Assembly (NCBI GenBank): GCA_002083365.1
Contig: LVWS01000022.1
Location: 107,199-171,198, forward strand
Length of the DNA: 64,000 bases
Source of the DNA: Nitrospira sp. SG-bin1
GTDB lineage: Bacteria; Nitrospirota; Nitrospiria; Nitrospirales; Nitrospiraceae
Direction of reading: 5' to 3'
The notes under the pieces were generated by a model. That model was given only the letters and a program-made list of their open reading frames with translations. It made no database searches and was not told where the DNA came from. Position numbers and translations under genes: made by a program. Of this stretch, positions 34,421 to 42,385 are shown in pieces. Position 1 is the first letter of the stretch, and each line of letters starts with the position of its first letter.

Positions 34421-36424
34421 TCAGGAGTCGGCTTTGTGTAACAGTTCCTGAAGATTCCTTCGGAGGACGGTCAACGTGACCGGCTTCGTCACGATCCTAT
34501 CCATGCCGGCCTGGCGACACTTTTGAGCTTCTTCGTCGGACGTATGACCGGTCAGGGCTATGATAGGCAAGTGGTTCAGCGTCCCTTCCTCGCGTCGACG
34601 TACTTCCCGGGTCGCTTCATATCCATCCATCTCAGGCATCTCACAATCCATCAACACGACATCATACGACGTTCGAGTGATGGCCTCCACCGCTTCCGAT
34701 CCTGTGCGGGCAACTTCAACCAGACAGCCGAGCTTCTGCAAAAACTTGCAGGCCACGACTTGATTGATCTCATTATCGTCCGCAACTAACACTCGTAGAG
34801 GCCCTACCTGGTCTCCTTCTCCACCATGGTTTGCTCCCGATGGCGACATGACTGCCTCTCGATGGATCGCTGGAAGGAGCTTGGTGGTATAGATGAAGGT
34901 GCTGCCTTGACCGAACTGGCTATTGACCGTGATCGTTCCTCCCATCAGCTCAACAAGCTGGCGACAGATCATGAGACCAAGACCCGTTCCCCCAAATCGC
35001 CTGGCCACGGAGGCATCGGCTTGCGCATAGGCTTTGAAGAGATGGGCCTCCTGATCTGGAGTCATCCCGATCCCCGTATCTTGCACGCTCCACTGCAGAA
35101 CCACTACGTCGGACTCGTCCGACGTGTCTCGCTTTAGAGATGAGATGGCGATCGTCACTCCTCCTTGTTTTGTGAACTTAATCGCATTTCCGACGAGATT
35201 GAAGAGGATCTGTCGCAGCCTGATCGGATCGCCTCGGAACTCCTCGGGAACATCGGCATCAATGTTAACCGCAACTGCAAGACCCTTTTGTGAGGCTAAA
35301 CCCTCCGCCAAGGTTGTCACATCGCCGATCAGTGCCCGTAGATTGACATTGGCCACCTCCAGCATCATCTTGCCGGCCTCTATCTTCGAAAAATCGAGAA
35401 TGTCGTTGACCAGCGTGAGAAGCGCCTCTGCCGAGCGATGCATGGTCTCTATCAGCTGCCGCTGTTGATGGGTCAGGGATGTATCCTTGAGAAGTTGCGT
35501 GCATCCCAGTACTCCGTTCATCGGAGTTCGAAGTTCATGGCTCATCGTAGCCAGAAAGATTCCCTTCGCCCTTGCCGATTCCTCAGCAACTTCCTTCGCT
35601 CGGCGTAACGCCACATCCGACGTGATATCGAGTCCATACGCGCGGACCAGGTCCAGTTCTCTCAAAGGAAAGAACGACCAGGCGATTATTCGATCCGCCA
35701 CGACATGTTCGGTCCGAGGGAGCGCGGCATCGGTCCTAAGGCACTCCTGTAGCATGGCCGATAGGGTGGCCGGAAACATCGCCTCGATTCCAGCCTCCAG
35801 CAATCCGCATTGTCCCATCATATTCAGCATGCCGGTGTTGGCATAGAGCATGGCACCCGTCGCATCAAATTCCACAATGGGATTTGGGGCGTCTTCAGCC
35901 AGCCGAGCGGCGCGCTGGACATCACGCTGAATCTCCATCGCGTCGGTCAGATCGCGAACCACCACCAAGCCACCGACTTTTGTTCCTTGTTGCCTTCTCG
36001 GCCAGAACGAGAGGGACAACTCGAATTGAGTACCATCCTCACGACTCCAAAAATGAGACGGGATGACGACCAACTCACCGGTGCTTGCCATTCGAGTGAA
36101 GGGACACTGAGCCGCCTCACCCTCATTCGACGTAAGACATCCGATAAGGTCGTGGAACCCCACCCCGATCACGTCGCGTGTTTGCCCGACCAGCTGCTGC
36201 GCGGCGGGGTTGAGAAGAAGGATACGAGTGTCGTGATCCAGGAAAAAGACGGCCTCCGGAACCGCTTCGAGGATCAGGCTCGCATCAGCTCCTATCGGCA
36301 AACGGGATTGCTGAATCCTGGATCGCTGGTCAGAGGCCGAGGTATTAAAGGCGGACATAATGTGCAGTTCGGATTTATACGGGTCTCCAGACCTATCGGT
36401 CAAAGAGGGGTCGGCCTGTAGCAT
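34421..36424 (-). CDS. Hybrid sensor histidine kinase with PAS domains and receiver
   Basis: 667 residues from the ATG at 36424 (AGGAA 12 bp upstream). The frame runs to 36787 but would overlap the divergent flagellar-type gene. Two PAS domains (ILEAVPEAVFFLDHDTRILLLNPAA and AEDAPNPIVEFDATGAMLYANTGML), a HisKA box (ATMSHELRTPMNG, phospho-His), HATPase with N, G1 and G2 boxes (NLVGNAIKFTKQG, DTGIGM, GGTGLGL), and a C-terminal receiver with DVVLMDCEMPEMDGYE and the final Lys in TKPVT. No transmembrane segment, so it senses inside the cell. A separate output partner is not adjacent. Confidence 0.92.
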   Translation of the reverse strand: MLQADPSLTDRSGDPYKSELHIMSAFNTSASDQRSRIQQSRLPIGADASLILEAVPEAVFFLDHDTRILLLNPAAQQLVGQTRDVIGVGFHDLIGCLTSNEGEAAQCPFTRMASTGELVVIPSHFWSREDGTQFELSLSFWPRRQQGTKVGGLVVVRDLTDAMEIQRDVQRAARLAEDAPNPIVEFDATGAMLYANTGMLNMMGQCGLLEAGIEAMFPATLSAMLQECLRTDAALPRTEHVVADRIIAWSFFPLRELDLVRAYGLDITSDVALRRAKEVAEESARAKGIFLATMSHELRTPMNGVLGCTQLLKDTSLTHQQRQLIETMHRSAEALLTLVNDILDFSKIEAGKMMLEVANVNLRALIGDVTTLAEGLASQKGLAVAVNIDADVPEEFRGDPIRLRQILFNLVGNAIKFTKQGGVTIAISSLKRDTSDESDVVVLQWSVQDTGIGMTPDQEAHLFKAYAQADASVARRFGGTGLGLMICRQLVELMGGTITVNSQFGQGSTFIYTTKLLPAIHREAVMSPSGANHGGEGDQVGPLRVLVADDNEINQVVACKFLQKLGCLVEVARTGSEAVEAITRTSYDVVLMDCEMPEMDGYEATREVRRREEGTLNHLPIIALTGHTSDEEAQKCRQAGMDRIVTKPVTLTVLRRNLQELLHKADS

Positions 36425-36569
36425 CAATATGTGCGATTCCTGAAGTACGGTACGGGATAGAATCAATTGATGTCCGTTGATGTATGAACCGCTCCGCGGC
36501 TTAAGTTCTTCCTGTACGAACCGATAAGATACCCGATGGGGCATACTAGAGCGCCCAACGGAGGTGTCT

Positions 36570-36923
36570 ATGATATCCGCCATACACACCGCACTCTCGG
36601 GATTGACGGCCTTCGGCAAACAGATCGAGGTTGTTGCCCACAATGTCGCCAACGTCAATACCGACGGGTTCAAGAAATCCAGAACGGAATTCGTCGAAGT
36701 TCCCAGCAGCGGGGTGCTCCCCGTTGTGGAAAAGGACGATTCATCAGGCCCGACCATTCTCCGCGATACAGGCGGCAATCCAACCATGGTCGAACTTTCG
36801 AACGTCGATCTTGGTGAGGAAACCGTGCAGCAAATCGTGGCTCAACGCAGCTTTGAAGCGAATCTCCAGACCTTACGAACGGCGGATGCCTTACTCGGCA
36901 GTATTCTGGACATACGAAAATAG
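36570..36923 (+). CDS. FlgC/FlgE-like flagellar rod-type protein, orphan
   Basis: 117 residues from the ATG at 36570 (GGAGG 5 bp before). ISAIHTALSGLTAFGKQIEVVAHNVANVNTDGFKKSRTEF is the flagellar basal-body rod N-terminal motif (A-x-N-x-A-N-x-x-T-x-G-(F/Y)-K). The C-terminal EETVQQIVAQRSFEANLQTLRTADALLGSILDI is the rod/hook C-terminal motif. The protein is shorter than FlgB/FlgC and lacks the middle domain. No other flagellar gene is nearby; it diverges from the histidine kinase. Confidence 0.85.
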   Translation: MISAIHTALSGLTAFGKQIEVVAHNVANVNTDGFKKSRTEFVEVPSSGVLPVVEKDDSSGPTILRDTGGNPTMVELSNVDLGEETVQQIVAQRSFEANLQTLRTADALLGSILDIRK

Positions 36924-37098
36924 CTTTCTTCGTTTTTCCTCGAATGCCCCATGTCATTCACTTCTGTCCATAGAAATCCCACCTGTCGTTTCAATTCACT
37001 GGATGTCTCGTTCCAGGCTCTGCCCCGTTAGACTCGGCCGCTCGCGAGCTTTCTCTAAGACATAGATTTCCCGCCGATCCGTATGCTATGTCGAGCCC

Positions 37099-39273
37099 AT
37101 GGCTCACCCTCGCGTCCTGTTGGTCCTTCCTCCTTTGACTCAGCTGAACACTCCTTACCCCTCGACCGCCTATCTGACAGGGTTTCTTCAGTCCCGTGGA
37201 ATCGAAGCACAGCAAGCCGATTTGGGCATCGAGATGGTGTTGCGTCTGTTCAGTCAGGAAGGACTCCGGCACATATTTCAACAGCTTCGTCGGAAAAATT
37301 CTGGGCTGCCGAAGGAAGCGATCCGCATGTTGAGGATGGAACAGGATTATGTAGCGATGATCGAACCTGTCGTCGCCTTTTTACAGGGCAAACATCCCGA
37401 CGCTGCAGCTCATTTGATTCATCCGGGGGTGCTTCCGCAAGGACCTCGTTTTCGAAATCGCAGACGATTCCCGCAATCTGTACCTGTCGCGGACAGGGCC
37501 AAACTGTGGGCCACGTTCTTTCTTGAAGATCTCGCTGACCTGGTGCAAGTCACCATCACACCACACTTCGCCTTAAGCCGATATGCCGAGCATATCGGGC
37601 GCAGCGCCTCATCGTTTGATGGAATCGCCGCAGCACTGGCAGAACCTCTCAGTCCGACCGATGAATGGTTACTGAATTCATTTTGGGATCACTTCAATCG
37701 AGCCGACCCGTCACTCGTCGGCCTCTCCATACCGTTTCCTGGTAACCTCTATGGCGCATTCCTCATTGCAAAGACGCTCAAATCGCGCCACCCTGACCTA
37801 CCTGTAGCCATCGGAGGCGGCTATGTGAATACGGAATTACGTCGCGTTGCCGACCCTCGGGTGTTTGATTATGTCGACTTCATTACATTCGACAACGGTG
37901 AACGGCCGCTCCTCTCCTTGATCGAACATCTGTCAGACACACGGCCCCGTGAATCTCTGTGCCGCACGATGTATCGGGAGAAAGATCGCATACGATATGC
38001 CGATGATCCGTCCTTACGCGACTTCAGGTTGACCGATGTCGGATGTCCGACCTATCGAGGCTTGGCACTGGATCGCTATCTCACCATTCTCGACAGCACC
38101 AATCCGATGCATCGTCTCTGGTCCGAAGGTCATTGGAATAAGCTCACCGTGGCACACGGTTGCTATTGGAAACAATGCACCTTCTGCGACATCGGGCTCC
38201 CCTACATCAGTCGGTACGAAATGAATCCGACCGCGCGGCTCATTCGGCAGATTGAACAACTGATCGCTGAGACTGGCCGACGCGGCTTTCATTTCGTCGA
38301 CGAAGCCGCGCCTCCCGCCGCCCTGAAATCGCTCGCCCTTGCCTTGTTGGAGCGAAACCTCGATATCGCATGGTGGGGCAATATCCGTTTTGAAGAGGCG
38401 TTTACCCCGGATCTTTGCCGCCTTCTCGCCGCTTCCGGGTGTATCGCGGTGACGGCCGGTCTCGAAGCGGCATCCGACCGCCTTTTAAACAAAATGATGA
38501 AAGGCATCACCGTCGATCAGACCGCGTTGGTCGCCGCGGCGTTCAGAGAGGCAGGCATTCTGGTCCACGCGTATTTGATGTACGGATTTCCTTCCGAGAC
38601 GGTCCAGGAAACCATCGACTCTTTGGAACGGGTTCGGCAACTGATGGCGGCGGACATGATTCAATCGGCCTTCTGGCATCGTTTCACCGTCACGGCTCAC
38701 AGTCCGGTAGGCTTGAGTCCTACGACCCATGGCGTGCGCATTCTCGGACCTGAATTTCGAGGATTCGCGGAGAATGATCTGCTCCATCACGATAACGGAG
38801 GAGCAACACCAATCTGGCTCGGGGAAGGATTACGACGATCGCTCCTGAACTATCTTGAACGACGAGGACTCGACCTCGATGTCCGTGAGTGGTTCGACTA
38901 TGAAGTCCCTACTCCTCACGTATCAGCCACATGGCTCGGACACTTGCTCAAGAAGCGCAGGGTAGATGACCATGGAGACTTAGAACGGCGTTTGGTCTGG
39001 CTGGGTAGAGCAGTGACTCGTAATCCGATCGGAAAGCAATCACAACTCACAGTTGTCGGCTCTCACAAGAATCATGTCGTCACGCTTCCGGAATCAGAAG
39101 CGAGATGGCTGGAGCAATTGATCAGAGACGCCATTCCAAGGGAGGCATTCCAGACCTATCCACATATGCGTGAGGCTTGTGAACAGTTTCCCGGCAAGAA
39201 GTTGGCGTTTAACGCCTTCCTGGCCACTGCTTCGTGGAAGAAGATCCGTGAGACTGGCCTCGTGCTCGTATAG
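37099..39273 (+). CDS. B12-binding radical SAM protein
   Basis: 724 residues. N-terminal cobalamin-binding-like Rossmann domain (RVLLVLPPLTQLNTPYPSTAYLTGFLQSRGIEAQQADLGIE, later VGLSIPFPGNLYGAFLIAKTLK, AIGGGYVN). The cluster site is GCYWKQCTFCDIGLPYI, a C-x4-C-x2-C spacing in place of the usual C-x3-C-x2-C. TIM-barrel strands include GFHFVDEAAPP, IAWWGNIRFEE and IAVTAGLEAASDRLLNKMMKG. The C-terminal 150 residues are an unassigned domain. The substrate is unknown; related enzymes methylate or rearrange natural products or cofactors. Confidence 0.88.
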   Translation: MAHPRVLLVLPPLTQLNTPYPSTAYLTGFLQSRGIEAQQADLGIEMVLRLFSQEGLRHIFQQLRRKNSGLPKEAIRMLRMEQDYVAMIEPVVAFLQGKHPDAAAHLIHPGVLPQGPRFRNRRRFPQSVPVADRAKLWATFFLEDLADLVQVTITPHFALSRYAEHIGRSASSFDGIAAALAEPLSPTDEWLLNSFWDHFNRADPSLVGLSIPFPGNLYGAFLIAKTLKSRHPDLPVAIGGGYVNTELRRVADPRVFDYVDFITFDNGERPLLSLIEHLSDTRPRESLCRTMYREKDRIRYADDPSLRDFRLTDVGCPTYRGLALDRYLTILDSTNPMHRLWSEGHWNKLTVAHGCYWKQCTFCDIGLPYISRYEMNPTARLIRQIEQLIAETGRRGFHFVDEAAPPAALKSLALALLERNLDIAWWGNIRFEEAFTPDLCRLLAASGCIAVTAGLEAASDRLLNKMMKGITVDQTALVAAAFREAGILVHAYLMYGFPSETVQETIDSLERVRQLMAADMIQSAFWHRFTVTAHSPVGLSPTTHGVRILGPEFRGFAENDLLHHDNGGATPIWLGEGLRRSLLNYLERRGLDLDVREWFDYEVPTPHVSATWLGHLLKKRRVDDHGDLERRLVWLGRAVTRNPIGKQSQLTVVGSHKNHVVTLPESEARWLEQLIRDAIPREAFQTYPHMREACEQFPGKKLAFNAFLATASWKKIRETGLVLV

Positions 39274-39341
39274 CTCTCTCGTATTTTTCGATACCTTTGT
39301 GTTCCCGGCATCAAGCGGCGCCGCAGGGAGAACAAAAACAA

Positions 39342-39370
39342 AAGGCCGGAACCCACGATATGGGTTCCGG
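39342..39370 (-). terminator. Rho-independent terminator of the porin gene
   Basis: A 12-bp perfect stem, GGCCGGAACCCA and its complement, around a 5-nt loop CGATA. On the reverse strand it is followed by CTTTTGTTTTTG, a T-rich tail. It lies about 40 bp after the porin stop codon. Confidence 0.88.
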
Positions 39371-39410
39371 CCCTTGTCGACGAAGAGACGGTCTACTTCA
39401 CGTGAGTTGC

Positions 39411-40679
39411 TTAATATTGCAGCTGCAACGCGACGTGGAACGAATCGACCTTGTTACCGACAGCGCCCGGGCCAAAGTTGTTGAAGAACCCTTTGGTCTC
39501 GAGATCGCCGTACCGGCCGTACGCGGAAATGCGCGCATTGTGGCCCGAAATGATGTAGTTCACCCCATATTCAAACTCCTGCCGCAGGGCGCTGTACCGC
39601 GGATCGATGCTCACGAACCGCACATAGGGTTGGAACCGCCCGATCCCCACCTCCTGCGGAATCAGGTACAAGCCGTACACGGTCCACGAATGGCCATTGA
39701 ACGTGCAGAAACAGTTCGCGGCGGCCGTGGCGCCGGCCCCATAGTTCGCCCAATGCCGCTTGAATTCGCCGTTGAACGTAAAGACGCCCATGTTATTCGG
39801 CAGCACCTTTTCAAACAACACGTCCACCGAGGCCCCCGTGAAATCACTGGTCCCCGCCGTGACCGATCCCGCCCCATCCTTCTGGTGCTGCACGCTGCCG
39901 GCGATCGCCAAAACATCGCCCGCCGTCCCATAGTACGTCCCGGAGGTGTAGTAGCCGGGATTCGGCTCATCGTTCAACAGATTCCACTGCAACCGGCCCG
40001 TGTACATCAAGCTGTTGCCCGTGTTCGGGCCGTTCCGCTGCCCCTGCGACACACTGACCACATACAACAGGTGCGTCCCGCCGGGATGCACCTTGCCCCA
40101 GAAGGTGGCCGCATTATCCCGGCCATAGAGTCCGGCGCCTCCCCCGGTCGCCGCCGCGCCGTTGAAATTGGCGCTGAGGTCCGCGGGAAAGAACGGCGTC
40201 CGGAAGCCGTCGAAGGTCGCATGATAGAAGGGCCCGTTCAACTCGCCCCGTTCGCTCGGGAGCAACATGCGCCCGACCCAGAGGTTGGCCATCTCATGGA
40301 ATTCAAACTTCCCGATCGCATCGAGCAACCCGATCGTGGAGTTGCCGCCAAAAAAGCTCCCGCCGCCCTGCACCGCGCAGTTGAAACACTCCGTGTTGAA
40401 CTCAAACTTCACGTATTTATGGATCTGCCCATTGACGTAGATGCGCGCGTTGTTGATCGTGAACTCGTTGCTGTAGTGACTCCCGTTCGCCGCGCCATTT
40501 TCTTGGGCATTGAAACTGGTCCGAATCCCCATGCCGATCGAGATCCACTTGTCCTCATCGGCCTTGATCGTGCCACCAGCATAGGCACTCGGCAGCGGGG
40601 ATCCCATTCCAGCCACCAGCGCCGTCATGGCCCCAGCAACTACAACTTGTTTCCACCGCCTCGCAACATGTCCCTTCAT
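39411..40679 (-). CDS. Outer-membrane porin
   Basis: 422 residues from the ATG at 40679 with GGGAGGG ahead; an earlier frame start at 40721 is not needed. A signal peptide ends near PSAYAGG (about residue 33). The mature chain alternates aromatic/hydrophobic and polar residues throughout, and ends in LQLQY, the C-terminal aromatic required for BAM insertion. Strand-like segments such as YVKFEFNTECFN, FEFHEMANLWVGRMLLPSERG and VDSFHVALQLQY resemble the phosphate-selective OprO/P-type or Nitrospira porin families. Biased, C-rich codon use, a strong terminator and a promoter-like sequence suggest high expression. Its solute is not known. Confidence 0.88.
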   Translation of the reverse strand: MKGHVARRWKQVVVAGAMTALVAGMGSPLPSAYAGGTIKADEDKWISIGMGIRTSFNAQENGAANGSHYSNEFTINNARIYVNGQIHKYVKFEFNTECFNCAVQGGGSFFGGNSTIGLLDAIGKFEFHEMANLWVGRMLLPSERGELNGPFYHATFDGFRTPFFPADLSANFNGAAATGGGAGLYGRDNAATFWGKVHPGGTHLLYVVSVSQGQRNGPNTGNSLMYTGRLQWNLLNDEPNPGYYTSGTYYGTAGDVLAIAGSVQHQKDGAGSVTAGTSDFTGASVDVLFEKVLPNNMGVFTFNGEFKRHWANYGAGATAAANCFCTFNGHSWTVYGLYLIPQEVGIGRFQPYVRFVSIDPRYSALRQEFEYGVNYIISGHNARISAYGRYGDLETKGFFNNFGPGAVGNKVDSFHVALQLQY

Positions 40680-41066
40680 ACTGATGCCCTCCCTTGTGAG
40701 TAAGAAAAAACCGCTGCCCACCTACCTCCCCTGGTCACCACAGTTCGAGCCAAGAATTCCGGTGCGGAGTATGCCTAAGTACTCGAAACATAGCAAGAAA
40801 TTTTTTCTAATTGCCTCCTAGATCACAACTATACATATGTATTTCTGCTTGTCCAGGTAAATACTGAAATCGATCAAGCTCGATACTGATGTGACGTTCC
40901 ACTGACTCGTTTCTTCTTTCTCCAACACGAGCGCTCTCACTGGGAATCAACCCTTAGTTACCCATACCATGTCATGACACACGACGACATCTACCGTCTG
41001 AGAGAAATAGTGACGGGCAGATGCGAGATTTATGCCTACCCTGTGGAAATATTGGAAGAGATAAAA
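40680..41066. other. Regulatory region upstream of the porin
   Basis: Non-coding. Contains the candidate porin promoter at 40768-40796 and AT-rich tracts. Short inverted sequences TCGATCAAGCTCGA near 40870 could be an operator, but no known binding-site consensus fits. Confidence 0.45.
40768..40796 (-). promoter_or_regulatory. Candidate sigma-70 promoter of the porin gene
   Basis: On the reverse strand TTGCTA is separated by 17 bp from CATACT, each matching four of six consensus bases. The expected start would leave a leader of about 80 nt. Confidence 0.4.
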
Positions 41067-41107
41067 AGAGCCAGGCAAAGGAGATTCATCACCCTCTGCC
41101 TGGCTCT
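41067..41107 (-). terminator. Rho-independent terminator of the peroxiredoxin gene
   Basis: An 11-bp inverted repeat (AGAGCCAGGCA and its complement), loop of about 19 nt, then TTTTTA on the reverse strand. It begins 16 bp after the peroxiredoxin stop. Confidence 0.85.
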
Positions 41108-41122
41108 CGAAAATACGCAGGT

Positions 41123-41758
41123 CTATTTGTTCGGCTGGGGAGTGTAGCGGAGATATGGTTTCACTGTCGTGAAGCCTTTTGGAAACAGTTGTTTCGCTTC
41201 CGCATCACCCACTGCGGGGGTAATGATGCAATCTTCACCATCTTTCCAGTTCGCCGGAGTGGCTACCTTATATTTTGACGTGAGTTGCAGTGAATCGATG
41301 ACCCGCAACAGTTCATCGAAGTTCCGTCCACAGGAGGCCGGATAGGTCAGCGTCAGTTTGACCTTCTTGTCCGGACCGATGATAAAGACCGAACGCACCG
41401 TCATATTGTCGATCGCGTTCGGATGGATCATGTCGTACAACGTTGCGACTTTCTTATCCGGATCGGCGATGATGGGGTAATTCATCGTCGTCTTTTGTGT
41501 TTCATTGATATCGTTGATCCATCCCTTGTGAGAATCCATCGGATCCACGCTGACCGCAATCACCTTGACCCCCCGCTTCTTGAACTCCGGCGTGATTTTG
41601 GCCACGGTTCCCAATTCAGTCGTACACACAGGAGTGTAGTCTTTGGGGTGTGAAAAGAGAATCCCCCAACTGTTTCCCAGCCACTCGTGAAAATTAATCG
41701 TGCCCTCTGTCGTTTCTGCCGTAAAGTTCGGAGCATCATCGCCCAGTCGTATTGCCAT
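41123..41758 (-). CDS. 1-Cys peroxiredoxin (Prx6 type)
   Basis: 211 residues from the ATG at 41758, which has AAGGAGGTAT just before it. The peroxidatic Cys is in KDYTPVCTTELG (P-x-x-x-T/S-x-x-C context), and the conserved Arg is in TVRSVFIIGPDKKVKL. Length and the long C-terminal arm (AVGDAEAKQLFPKGFTTVKPYLRYTPQP) fit the Prx6/AhpC-TSA 1-Cys group. Two further Cys (in YPASCGRNF and GEDCIIT) are present; resolution by another thiol is usual. It removes hydrogen and organic peroxides in the cytoplasm. Monocistronic, with its own terminator. Confidence 0.95.
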   Translation of the reverse strand: MAIRLGDDAPNFTAETTEGTINFHEWLGNSWGILFSHPKDYTPVCTTELGTVAKITPEFKKRGVKVIAVSVDPMDSHKGWINDINETQKTTMNYPIIADPDKKVATLYDMIHPNAIDNMTVRSVFIIGPDKKVKLTLTYPASCGRNFDELLRVIDSLQLTSKYKVATPANWKDGEDCIITPAVGDAEAKQLFPKGFTTVKPYLRYTPQPNK

Positions 41759-41961
41759 GGCATACCTCCTTGTCTTGTATCGCAATCGCTGTCATACAGT
41801 TCAATTATTCTCGTACAATACTGTGCCCTCGCCAAGGAGTTCAAGGGGGAGCAGGAATGCAGTGAGCCGCCAGATTCCTATCACGTCAAAGAACAACGGA
41901 TGGCTCAAGTTTCTCCATAGCCTGCCGATAACGCTCCCGACATCCTTCAACGGAGCAACAT

Positions 41962-42333
41962 ATGGACAAGACGGATCCGGAGCGCACAAAACTCCATATT
42001 TCCAAGGACCCCATGTACGTCATGCTCCGGGAAGGTTGCATCAAGGAGTTCAACGCCAAGAAAGCCTCCGGTGACAAGTGCGAACTCCGGGGTTGCGACC
42101 TGCGCGGTCTCGACCTTCGAGGGTTAGATGCCGACGGGTTGGATTTCAGCGACTGCTATTTCCGGCAATCCGATCTGCGCGGCCTCGACTTGAGCAAGGC
42201 GAAATTGGACGGAGCCAGTATCAATGCGTGCAAGATCTCCGGCGTGCTTTTCCCTTCGGAGCTGAGCCCCTCCGAAATCGAGCTGTCTCTTCTCCACGGG
42301 ACACGGATGCGGTACGGCGTAAAGAACGGATAA
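41962..42333 (+). CDS. Pentapeptide-repeat protein, short
   Basis: 123 residues. Between about 40 and 90 there are successive A(D/N)LxX-type pentapeptides (CELRGCDLRGLDLRGLDADGLDFSDCYFRQSDLRGLDLSKAKLDGA), which would form two to three turns of a right-handed beta helix. The ends are non-repetitive helices. Pentapeptide proteins can mimic DNA or act as scaffolds, but a domain this short is not diagnostic. Cysteines occupy several repeat positions. Confidence 0.8.
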   Translation: MDKTDPERTKLHISKDPMYVMLREGCIKEFNAKKASGDKCELRGCDLRGLDLRGLDADGLDFSDCYFRQSDLRGLDLSKAKLDGASINACKISGVLFPSELSPSEIELSLLHGTRMRYGVKNG

Positions 42334-42385
42334 GACTTTACTCGCCGTTTCCAGTCATCGAGGGCAAAGCAGGCCGCCAGAAGCT

